Source of the DNA: Lucifuga dentata
Taxonomy: Eukaryota; Chordata; Actinopteri; Ophidiiformes; Bythitidae
DNA: 64,000 nucleotides
Assembly (NCBI GenBank): GCA_014773175.1
Contig: VXCM01000254.1
Coordinates: forward strand, 131,600-195,599
Reading direction: 5' to 3'
Shown: positions 42,401-56,487 of the stretch, piece by piece
Layout of the letters: every line of letters starts with the position of its first letter
How positions within the stretch are numbered: the stretch's first letter is position 1
Translations under genes and position numbers: made by a program
The notes under the pieces: generated by a model
Databases searched by the model: none
Told to the model about the DNA's origin: nothing
The model's input: only the letters and a program-made list of their open reading frames with translations

Positions 42401-45178
42401 CCACCTTGTTTTCAGATATAGACGCTCTCAGGCAATCTCCCCGAAGTACAGATGGCCGATTCTCAGCAACACCAGGAACCTATTGGAGAACATTTATGCT
42501 ATTCATTTTTATTCTTTTCTATCTCTTAGCTTCAATCAGCAAACTTTCAAAGAGCTGCAACAAATAAAAAATGACACAACTTCACAAAGAAAAACCAGGT
42601 CACAGAATCACTGGTTATGGACAATAAAATGAGTTTTAATTGCTGGTACTTAAAATAAAATACAATAGGCAAGCACTGTACAAGGGTTGATTGATAAGTT
42701 CCGAGTCTGACACACAAAGAAGTAAGGGCTATGTTTTGTGAATGTCATTCCTTATTGTTTTTTGCATACCAATTGAAAATATTTATGTGAAGTGATTATA
42801 ACTGATACGTTCCAGAGGTACCAAAGGATCTGATAATTTTACAAGCTGGACAAACAATGAGTCTGCACACACATCAGCTGTTTCCATGGCTGCTACTCAT
42901 GATTGTGGTTTTGAACTGCTTCAGCACCCACTCTACTCAAAAACATGAAAAAAAAAAAAAATTTAGCTGAAACTCATTTTGTCTCACATGATGCCATCAT
43001 ATCAACGGTGAAAGATTGTTAGGACAAACAAATGCAACATGAACAAATAAGGATTTTCTTACTGTGAGTATAAGCAGTTTTTTGTTGCCTTGGTCTTGAG
43101 TCATGGACTGATTTTGGAGGTCATAGTTCCTGATGTCCACCTCCATCTGTATCTCTTCCAGGTGTAGCAGGAGGTGAAACCGATCAGCGTAGTTCTCCAT
43201 TTTTAAGGGACAGTCCAGGAGACTCCTGGAAATTCAAACACCAGAATGTTGTAAGAGGGTTTAATTGGAGCAAATACTTACCTGACCAGAATGTGGTTGA
43301 CACAGTTGAGATGACAACTCAATAAAAATACATATTTTAAGAAGTAATTAATAACTTTATCCTCACTTTACTGATGCAAGTTTCTGCCTGGCAGTTGCAG
43401 AGAGGTACTGAGAGTCCTCCATCCTTGTCCTAGCCAGCTCCTTTAGATAATGGGGATATTTGTAGTCTCCTAGATATACTGTAAGCTTCACATGTTGGAC
43501 AACAGAACTGCAGAGAAAAAATGTTAAGTCTTAATCCATATGAATAAAACACAAACACATTCCTCAAAGTAACATTTCGGGGACAATGTATTCACATATA
43601 AACTCCATTTATAAGTTAAGAAAATAACAGTTCTCCAATCAAACCTTCACACTGAAAGATAGAATAATTAAATCAAGGTTACTGTGGAAAAACAAACGTG
43701 TTCTCATTCTAAATATTAAAACAAAACACTGCTAGCGCTTCTCACATGAACTTGTACTTACAGACAAATCACAGTTCATTGTTTAATTTAGGTTAACCTA
43801 CAGCAGCTTACCTCTCAGGAGGTATTCCATCCACTATCACAGTGCCAGCGGGTTTGTATTTAGACACCTGAAATGGTTTGTAAGGAGCCACAGGCCCCAG
43901 CTCTTTGGCCAGTGGGGTCCTGGCTGCAGCTTCCATCTCCCTCACAATGCAGAAGGGTTTGGATCCCGGAAGATCGGGACAGAACTCAAAGTACATGGTG
44001 GCAGGGAAATAGCCATAGTGGTTCAGTCTGTACTGAACCACAACTTCATAGGTTTCTCCTGTGGAAAAAAAAGTCCAAGATGGAAAACAAGGCAAAGGAG
44101 GAGTTGTGACTACTAATGACTTTTTCAGATATTTGTTTTCCAGAGGAGATGATTAAGGTGAGTTTTCTCACCAGGACAGAGGAACAGTGGACAGGCCCTG
44201 GTTACTCTCCTCGTGTCCTCCAGGGTGAAACAGCGTATCTTGTGAAGGGCAGTGTAGTATGTAAAGTGGCTACAGTTTTCCCCTTTGTTTACAATGTGGA
44301 ACCTTACAATAAACAACTCCCTCAGGTGATCCACGCTGAATTGAACTTTGCCACTGCTTGTCATGGGGTTTGATGTAATCTCGATACCACCCTTGTCAGC
44401 TATCAGCTCTGCCCTGTGAGAAGTGGCACAATTACAAAAGACAATAAATGTTTCTTTTATTCAAGGATTTCCTTCAAGAATTCATGCTACTGGATCTTTG
44501 TTTGGCTGTGCTTTAAATCACCTCATCTGACTTTGTTTATTAATCATTCATCAATAAAAAAAAACAAATACTCAAACTTACCTGTTCATCTTTAACTTGC
44601 GGAGGATTTCTGTAGCCAGCTTCCTTTTGGGGGTCAACACAGGGGTCGGGGTCGAGACCCCAGAGGAGCGTGCAGGAGTCGCAGCCCCCTGAGGGCCAGG
44701 GCTGGGAGACTGGACCTGAGGAGCACGGGGCCTCCTCCACTGGTCACAATACACTCGAACCTGCAACATGGACAAAAATAAACAGAAATTATGACTGTAT
44801 GTTTTGTTTAACAGGTTAACATAGTGAACCAGCACTACAGATATAACAGATTCATCTTACCTCTGGTTTGACATTTATGTAGATTTCCTTTTTTCTAAAA
44901 TAGACTTTGTTGAATTTTCGAAGAGCATAAATAACATTGGAAAAGTTGGGGTCCTTTATTCCTTCTCTACAACATAAACAGTAAAGAAAGGGGTGCATTA
45001 ATCGTGGCCTGGTCTCTAAACTTCCTGTCACCCACCCACGTGTTTTTGCAGCTTACCTGCCCCTAAATTCAGAGTTGTAGATGTCACGGAGTTCCTTTTT
45101 GTTGGTGATGGATTTTCTGTCCCCCAGAAATTCAATGAAGTCCAGACCAGATTCAAGCGACTCTGCGAGCAACGGCAT
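36434..45178 (-). CDS. mov10: MOV10 RNA helicase (1007 aa, 22 exons)
   Basis: UPF1-like superfamily 1 5'-3' RNA helicase that acts with RISC and decay factors in RNA silencing and restricts retroelements and viruses (family knowledge). Exons in order: 45178-45057, 44966-44861, 44760-44582, 44413-44172, 44058-43812, 43507-43367, 43225-43063, 42479-42328, 42223-42053, 41913-41766, 41396-41235, 41101-40998, 40903-40806, 40470-40372, 40179-40071, 39947-39830, 39258-39067, 38989-38918, 38672-38547, 38414-38326, 36795-36677, 36498-36434. Phases agree throughout (3024 nt). Motifs: Walker A GPPGTGKT (541-548), [14 protein letters not shown] (662-667; DEAG in human), [27 protein letters not shown] (879-887), VAMTRAR (921-927). 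The C-terminus PEWKNEQ parallels human PEWRNEL. Exon 3 encodes a Pro/Ser-rich linker. Fish carry mov10 paralogues, so no letter suffix is assigned. Confidence 0.95.
36900..36946 (+). repeat. 15 bp x3 minisatellite
   Basis: ACTATGCTTGATGTT occurs three times in tandem in mov10 intron 20, close to exon 21. Confidence 0.85.
37365..37890. mobile_element. Unclassified MITE rich in TATACCCC motifs
   Basis: The outer ends (GGCCAG at 37365 and CTGGCCA ending at 37890) are inverted. Arms 37396-37427 and 37463-37494 are reverse complements with two mismatches. An 18-base perfect palindrome (ACTATACCCGGGTATAGT) sits at 37388-37405, and further GGGGTATA/TATACCCC units recur to 37875. There is no open frame. 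It occupies mov10 intron 20, the largest in the gene. Confidence 0.65.
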
Positions 45179-45826
45179 GTTGACGCGTTGCAGGCCTCAT
45201 ATAAGAGGACTCAAATGAGGAAGCTCATCAGTCAGCGCTGGATAACTTTAAGTTTCGATTTCCTGAAGTTTAACGGCCGGGGAGCGTCAAAGCTTTCTGT
45301 CAATGAGAGCATTCCCGCGTTACGTTTTTTGCGTGACTGCGTATATCGTGGACAGACCTGAATAGATAACGCGAACGCCGATTTCCTACGCTGAGGACAA
45401 GATGGTAGCTTCAAAAATATCACGCAAATGGTTTATAGATCTGCCGTTGCGCGCAGCATGACGCAAAACGCAAGCATGAGGAAAGCTACCGAGTCTTAGC
45501 CCCTCCAGCCAGGGAGCGTCTACAAAGCTTCTGCGGTAAATGAAAGCGAAAGCATGTAAAAAACGGGGCCGAATCAGCCAATTTACAAGAAACTACACAT
45601 AAGAGTAGAGTTTTCTGTTGACTTTATCTTCTGCAAATGTGCAAAATTAAAATTTCCGTTCTCCTGTGATGATAGTGCGCGTCTGCCTCAGTCATGCTCC
45701 ATGTTAACGCTCCCCACTCTGCATTCATTACATAATAGCCAACATTGAAAGTACGAGCACATACCTTATTCCCTGTCACCTATATATTGACTCATGGCCT
45801 AAAATTTACCTATAAATCTACATTTA
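45179..45826 (-). promoter_or_regulatory. mov10: mov10 5' flank and promoter region
   Basis: CpG-containing sequence upstream of the mov10 ATG with no coding frame of its own. It holds GAAAGCGAAA at 45542-45551. No TATA box is obvious at a useful distance. The region ends at the Tc1/mariner insertion. Confidence 0.5.
45542..45551 (+). promoter_or_regulatory. ISRE/IRF-type element (GAAAGCGAAA)
   Basis: Exact match to the GAAANNGAAA core bound by IRF/ISGF3 factors, about 365 bases upstream of the mov10 ATG. MOV10 is reported as interferon-responsive in vertebrates, so the context fits. Function is inferred from one motif. Confidence 0.45.
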
Positions 45827-46107
45827 CAGCGCTGGCCAAAAGTATTGCAACCCCCTGCATTTTTGTGTAAACTTTTCATTCTGAGTTAAAATACCACTCC
45901 AAATACAATTTTTTTTTTTTTTTTTTTTNTTTTTTTTTTTTTTTTTTAGTGTGTTAGAGTAAGTACAACTGAAAAAAAGCCATAAGTTCTTATAGTGTTA
46001 AGTAGGAAGACACTTTTGACATGTTAAGATTTGAAAAAGAATACCAATATTATTAGAGATCAAAACGTAAGTTAAAACATCTTTGACGTAGGGTCCAAGC
46101 AAATGGT

Positions 46108-46164
46108 TTTCATGTGTTTTCACTTACTTGTAGTATTACTACAAGTAAGTGAAAACACATGAAA
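46108..46164. repeat. 28 bp perfect palindrome inside the Tc1 element
   Basis: 46108-46135 is the exact reverse complement of 46137-46164 with one T between them. It lies about 280 bp from the left end of the transposon. Confidence 0.9.
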
Positions 46165-46253
46165 TCATAACTCATAATCAACACGTATCACCTAGTCTGA
46201 AATCCAAATTTAAGTCTAAAGAATAGTTGAATATCCTGAAAGAACTTCAACAT

Positions 46254-47322
46254 GCCAAAAACTAGAGAACTTATCTCTGAAGAAAGAGCACCATTGCTCT
46301 TCATGAAAACGGTTACAGTAATAAGGAAATTACTATAAAAGAGACTATGGATGTCACACTACAGTGTCAACGATAATAAAGAAATACAAATCAGAAGACA
46401 CCTTTCAACCATCTGCACATTCTGGCCGCCCAAAATGCAGCGCTGAGCATTCTGACAGACACCTAATAAAACTGTGTTTTCAAGACAGAATGGCCAGATT
46501 CACACTCTCAGACGGCAGTGGCAAGAGTCATCAAGAGTCATGTAAGCATCCACTCATATAGTCAGATGCAAATTACTCTCCTACACTGAAAGCAAGGTGT
46601 CCAGCAAAGAAACCACTTTTGAGTAAAAAGAACATCTCAGATAGACTGATTTTCTGCAGGAAATACAAGAAATGGACTGCTGTTGAATGGGGTAAACTAA
46701 TTTTCTCAGACGACTCTCCCTTCAGCTGCTTTGGGAACCAAGGAAGTATCAGAGTTCAGAGGTGGGATGGTGAAAGATGCAAAATGGAATGTAGAGTGCC
46801 AACTGTGAAACATCCTGAAACAGTTCATGTTTGGGGATTCTTTTCTGGAAGAGGAATTGGAGCCCTAAAAATCCTGCCAAAAGCCACAGCCATGAACACC
46901 AAATAGTATTTGGAAACCCTAAAGAATGAGCTGATGCCAACTGTGCAGAGTCAGTTTCCTGAAGAAATGTACCATTTCCAAGATGACGGACATCCATGTC
47001 ACAGGGCTAAAGCTGTGAAAGAGTGGCTAGCAGAAAAAAGCAAAAAGGCAAAAAAACAAAACACATCACTTCACTGCAGCCATGGCCAAGAAATTCCCCA
47101 GATTTAAACCCGATAGAAAATATCTGGACCATCATTGGCACTGTAGTTAGAAAGGCACAACCCAGGAACAGGGGACATTTGGAGAAGACAATATGTGAAG
47201 CCTGGTCCAATCTAAAGTCCAGTGATGTGATTGAGAAGTTGGTGGAATTCAATGCCCAGAAGATTAACTGCTGTTTTAAAGGCCAAAGGACCACACTGCA
47301 AATACTAAAAACTGTTGTTTGA
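46254..47322 (+). pseudogene. Tc1-like DDE transposase remnant
   Basis: Fragments in order: SAHSGRPKCSAEHSD (helix-turn-helix region), LIFSDDSPF (first catalytic Asp region), FQDDGHPCHRAKAV (second Asp) and SPDLNPIENIW (terminal Glu). An in-frame stop at 46559-46561, another at 46904-46906 and a frameshift between about 47050 and 47105 inactivate it. The family reaction is cut-and-paste transposition at TA sites. This copy cannot encode an active enzyme, though its ends could be moved by one supplied from elsewhere. Confidence 0.88.
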
Positions 47323-47463
47323 AATTTTTCAGGATTTTGGGCCTTCTTTCCACTTGTAAAACACCAATAAATTAATTTTGTTGTGTTTGGAGTGGTATTT
47401 TAACCCAGAAAGAAAACTCTACACAAAAATGCAGGGGGTGCAATACTTTTGGCCAGCGCTGTA

Positions 47464-48283
47464 CTATATTTGGATATATTAAATTCTAACCTACTTGCTA
47501 TCATCATGACTTACTTTTTTTTTTATTATATATTTATCATTTCTTCATCAGTTTTGGCTTACAAATTGTAAATCAAAGTCAGATAAAAGTTGTAAATCCA
47601 TGTTCACATATGCACTATATGCTGACACAAACACACCACAGTTCACACAGCAATGGCAGAATAAAGTGTATTCATTGACATATCTGAACACTGAACACAA
47701 GAAATGTGTATAGTACAGATGTAACATATAAATTAACAATGTTTGTGTGCTTCAACATAAAGCCGTTTTTCCTCAGTTGGAATTGTCTGGCATGATACAG
47801 CTGACTGCTATTTTTTTTTATGTCACTGCAAAGCTTTACATTTTTGCAAAACAAATCTATGCAACCACTGAAAGAAATCCACATTTGGCACCAGACTTCT
47901 AAAACTAAACTCTAAACATGATGTAAAATACAAATGATCACGTTTCAAGATGATAAGTGATGCAACCTTTTTTATTTTATGAATAATAAATGTCTATACT
48001 TACAGTTTGTATAAAAATATAGGGAAAGCTACAGGCAAATAGCAGGTATGGATACTAATACTTTTGCAGTCCAAGAGGATAGAGAAGGATTTTCAGATCA
48101 TCACAGTAAATGAAATGTTGTCTCACTGCAACTCAGAGAAATAAATGAACAACTGCCCCAAATTCACGGAGGATGAAGGAAAAAGCTGGTCAATGAAAAG
48201 AAAAGGTGTTTCTGCTTTGCCCATTGATACAACCCTCGACCCAGAAGTGGAATTTATCAACTTAACTAAAATTTGGTGATGTC

Positions 48284-48325
<42 letters not shown>

Positions 48326-48347
48326 CTCTCTCTCCTGTCCGATGACN

Positions 48348-48389
<42 letters not shown>

Positions 48390-48660
48390 CTCTCTCTCCT
48401 GTCCGATGACATAATTAAACTGCATATTTGCCCATTGTTAATAAAAAAAACTGAACAATGGAACCTCTTAAAAAACATCAGTCACGTTACATACAGTGTA
48501 AAATAGTTGCTACATGAAAAATTTTGGGGCGGCTGAAAAGCCGTGTGTCAATTTCAAGCACTGAGGTGATCACAAAGTGTGAGTATATAAAATATAAAAT
48601 GTCTATGATCATTTGAATGGCAAGGAATGACTAAAACTTTCAGTGTCACTAAAGGCATTA
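47464..48660. other. Intergenic region between the Tc1 element and capza1
   Basis: AT-rich with no supportable gene. It contains a TC microsatellite falsely duplicated around the N at 48347 (48284-48346 and 48348-48410 are identical, 63 bp). Confidence 0.6.
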
Positions 48661-48906
48661 TTTATTAAAATTAATAATGATGTTTGCGAAGGATCAAGTT
48701 ACACCACTTAATATCCTTTCATAAAATGAATACAACGCCTCTTAGTGCTCAGTGGAAGCTGTCATTCCCTGGCAAAAACTCCGTCTTTCTTTAGGACTCG
48801 CACCGCATTGCACATATTTGCACAAGCAACAGCTTAGGTATGCCTCCATTTCTGATGGCCCCCATTCAGTTTAATCTTTGTACAATGTAACTGAAAATTC
48901 TGTCAC
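48661..48906 (-). other. capza1: capza1 3' UTR with polyadenylation signal
   Basis: Follows the minus-strand TAG at 48909-48907. Minus-strand AATAAA at 48661-48666 lies about 240 nt after the stop, a normal distance. Longer transcripts cannot be excluded. Confidence 0.5.
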
Positions 48907-53201
<4,295 letters not shown>

Positions 53202-53649
53202 CTTGGTTCACTGAGGCTTTAACAAAGCGACGGTTAGTGTTGCCAGGTTAGACTCCTCCCAGCCAGACAGTCCAGTTCTAAAACTGCACGGTGAGCTTTT
53301 CGTTTTATTCCATGCTACATTAAAAGTATAGAGTTTACTATTTTAAGTTAGTTTAATAATTTTGTTTAATTTAGTAAATACTGCCACTTTGAGATTTGAA
53401 AACAAAGGGACGATTTCCCCCCAAATATTTATTTAAATTCAAAATCCTGAACATCGTTTTGCTTTACATTTAACGAAATAGTGAACAGTAAGTCTTATTG
53501 TGTGCTAGACAGATAGAGAGGTAGATTGATAGATTGCTCTAAAATTTTAGATTTTAACATTTTACAGTGAGTATTAATTTACAGTATATGGTCTCTACAG
53601 CCCCTTGCCCTTGGATAAACAGTTTTATTTTACGACCAGCCACTAGGTG
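53202..53649. promoter_or_regulatory. capza1: capza1 promoter and 5' UTR region
   Basis: Starts just upstream of the capza1 ATG. Non-coding, with moderate CpG content near the gene that fades by about 53350. No TATA box was recognised. Confidence 0.4.
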
Positions 53650-54887
53650 GGAGTAGGTGGCGAAATATTCGTGTAATTGTAGCTTGTGGCCATAGTAGAA
53701 GAAAAAATCCAGTCGGTTGCCGCAAAGGGTAACGACAAGCATTGTAAGGAGAGACCTGTGGCTAATGACTGTATTCGCGGCCTGCAGCGAATCAAAACGG
53801 CTAAATACAAGGTGAAGGTTCGGGGGAAAATCATGTGGTGCCTACAGTAAAACAACTTGCTGTATGAACGAAAAAGTGTGTTTTGTGTTATCTGACTGGC
53901 TAACTATCCAGTCCATTTGTTTGCATGTGAACGGTTTAGCTAACAGATAGCTAGCGTGAAGCAGCTACGTGTAAAACAAACTCGAGATTTCCTATTATCA
54001 CCTTGGAGTGGCTTAGTAAACATGCCACAGTATTCACCTTTACTGTTTTGGCTGTCACATTATGCAAGAAGCTGTTTAGAGACAGATCACATGGTTCGCT
54101 TACGATGATATTTCTATATCGTGGCGCGCCATTTGCTGCAGCTCCAGGCTTTCGGTCTGACTCCATTATCAACTGACTGCGAACTAGCGTTAGCGTTAGC
54201 TACTTAGCCAACAAAGCTAAGGTTGTACGCAAAGTTGAAATGTAAGATGCATGGGGAAAAAAACAAACAAACAAAAAAAAAAAAAAAANAAAAAAAAAAA
54301 AAAACAACGTAAATTCTACCTATTTATTGGGTAAATCCCTCCAATTGTCGAATCACAAGTTTAGCAGCTAAGCTTGTCCACTGAAAATAGGTGGCTTGAG
54401 TTTTGTTCTAAACGCTATACAAACACTAATCTAATGAGGATAATGTCTTGCTGCGTGATTGGTTGAGCGTCTTGAATTCCTTGCAGTTCCTTAGTTTCCA
54501 CACTCGCAATGATGTTGGAGTGTGTAAGAACTGCATTACCTCTCTCTCGATACCTCCCTAATAGTGAAAAACACCATCATAACTGTGATATTGCCCTTTA
54601 ATGGCTTGTAGTGTAAATGCTCCAAAATGAAAGCACACATTTTGGTTCCATCACCAATGTTGGCTAACTGCATTCATCCCAGACGCTACACACACTGTGT
54701 TTTGCTAGAGGAAATTATGCAGTTGGTAGCTCTCAAATTAATCGTACCATTCATAAACCTGTCTTGGCTAATAATTATTTTTATTGTTGAGTCTACATTG
54801 ATTTAATCTAAGCATTGGAGTAATGTGTTTATCAGCGTTGACATAGATTTGTTCTCTCTCTCTTCTCTCTTTATCTTTCTCTGCAGA
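53650..54887 (+). promoter_or_regulatory. ncoa5: ncoa5 promoter and 5' region
   Basis: CpG-richer sequence including GGCGCGCC at 54123-54130. A donor-like AAG|GTGAAG at about 53811-53812 could end a non-coding first exon of ncoa5. On the other strand a short open exon with donor is seen at 54104-54166. An N-interrupted poly-A lies at 54289. Which strand initiates where cannot be settled by eye. Confidence 0.4.
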
Positions 54888-54947
54888 CACTTGGCAATTG
54901 TGTTATTATGTGGACGCACAACTCAGGGCATCCAGGTTCAAGTTGAG
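54887..54947 (+). other. ncoa5: Candidate 5' UTR exon of ncoa5
   Basis: A strong acceptor (CTTTCTCTGCAG) and strong donor (GAG|GTATGT) bracket 61 bases with no useful open frame. The next acceptor downstream (TTTTTGTAG, ending 56312) leads into the exon carrying the ncoa5 ATG. Confidence 0.4.
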
Positions 54948-56487
54948 GTATGTATGATGCTGTTAATTCAACAGCATGATGACAGCAGTTGGTTGAACAT
55001 GTTACTAAAAACTTTTACTTCTGAATGTCAGTTACCTATATGGGAACTGAAAACCCGGAGAGATTTTCCATTCCTGAAATCATTTTATCTTGTGGCACCA
55101 ACTTCCTGCGAAATCAAATGGCACCGCTAACAATTCTGTTAAATTTTGTTGTTTTTCAAGATGACTGCGAACCCTTGATTTCATTTCGTCAATGTGATTT
55201 TTCGTTCGCTCGTTTGCATTTTACCATCTTGAGGGAAGAGGATGACGTGAACAAATGCTGCAATACATTTTGGAGATCTCTGCTCTAAGTTAAATTTTAC
55301 AGGCCTAACCAAGGATAGTTAAATTAATGAATTTTGGCAAGTTAAACTGGATCAGGTACACTGTGATGCTTTAATAGAAATATCACTTGTAAACCCGTGA
55401 CGTTCATTAACCTTGCATTACAGTGTGGATGGACAGAGCTCTCCGGACGAAAATCACTTGAGCATCATTTCCCTCAACACATTTCCTTGTATTTCTAATC
55501 TTGCAAAGTCAGACTACATCATGTGGCCTCAGGTTTTCCCACAACATTTAATTCTGGAAAACAGTTGAGAATTTATTTAGCGCAACTGGAAACGCGTTGG
55601 ACCAGTCGGCAAACTATGGAGAGTGTTTTGCGACACTGACGTGACTTGCACCTTGAAATTTGGAAACCTTGCAAAAACTATTTAGTTGTTGAAGAAAGGC
55701 AAGATGTTGCAGCCGCATGACCTATTTATGCAGAAATTCACGACGCTTTCATGACATCCACCATTTCTTTGCAGTTTTTAAGAAGCAAAGACCAGGGAAT
55801 GGTGTGTTCATCCCGTGGAGAGTAGGAATGCCTGGGTGAAGGAGGGAACTCTCAATCATATTTTTCTCGGCCCGCTTGAACCTACATTTGCCTCCAAAAA
55901 TAAGCCTCGCCAAACATGCGAAATTGTTGGCCTGGCTTTGTGCGACGATCACATCTCTGCGAATTTTGCATCAAATTAACATGACAACTTTTCATTGGTG
56001 TTTTCTGTTGTTGCGATATTAATACACATGATAAGTTACTATCCTTTGTGCTATATTACAAGGCAAGTGCTCATATGTAAATCAAATGGCACGCTCCCGT
56101 GCAAATGAGTGTCATAGCAAAACACATCCCAATTCACACAAAATGGCGTTTAAACTTTTGCTAAATCATTTTTGAATTCATCATCTGAACAACACGATGC
56201 AATCAAATGTGTGATAACGAATTTGGCACCTCATTTAATATCCAGTGACTGAATTTTGATGTGTTTTTTTTTTTTTTTTTTTTNTTTTTTTTTTTTTTTT
56301 TTGTTTTTGTAGCCTGATTTTGCCACACTGAGAGATTTTAATCCTTCAGTGGAATTGATCATTTCTGTTAACTCGCTGATTCCTAACTCACAGGATCGTG
56401 GACGACAATTTAAAGACGCTCATTCGCGAACGAACAAACTTTTTCAAGCATTTGAGACCTACGAAGAAAAATCTTTGGGATTGAGCC

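Larger units (their letters stand above)
45827..47461 (+). mobile_element. Tc1/mariner DNA transposon, intact ends, dead transposase
   Basis: Inverted terminal repeats of about 82 bp start CAGCGCTGGCCAAAAG at both ends. TA dinucleotides at 45825-45826 and 47462-47463 are the expected target duplication. Length is 1635 bp, typical of the superfamily. It lies between mov10 and capza1. It contains an N-interrupted poly-T at 45929 and a 28 bp palindrome at 46108-46164. Confidence 0.93.

Noticed and set aside
46619..46906. Functional transposase gene
   Set aside because: In-frame stops before and after it and a later frameshift; kept only as a pseudogene.
48266..48506. Open frames on both strands over the TC repeat
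   Set aside because: Low-complexity repeat translation made longer by the false duplication around the N.
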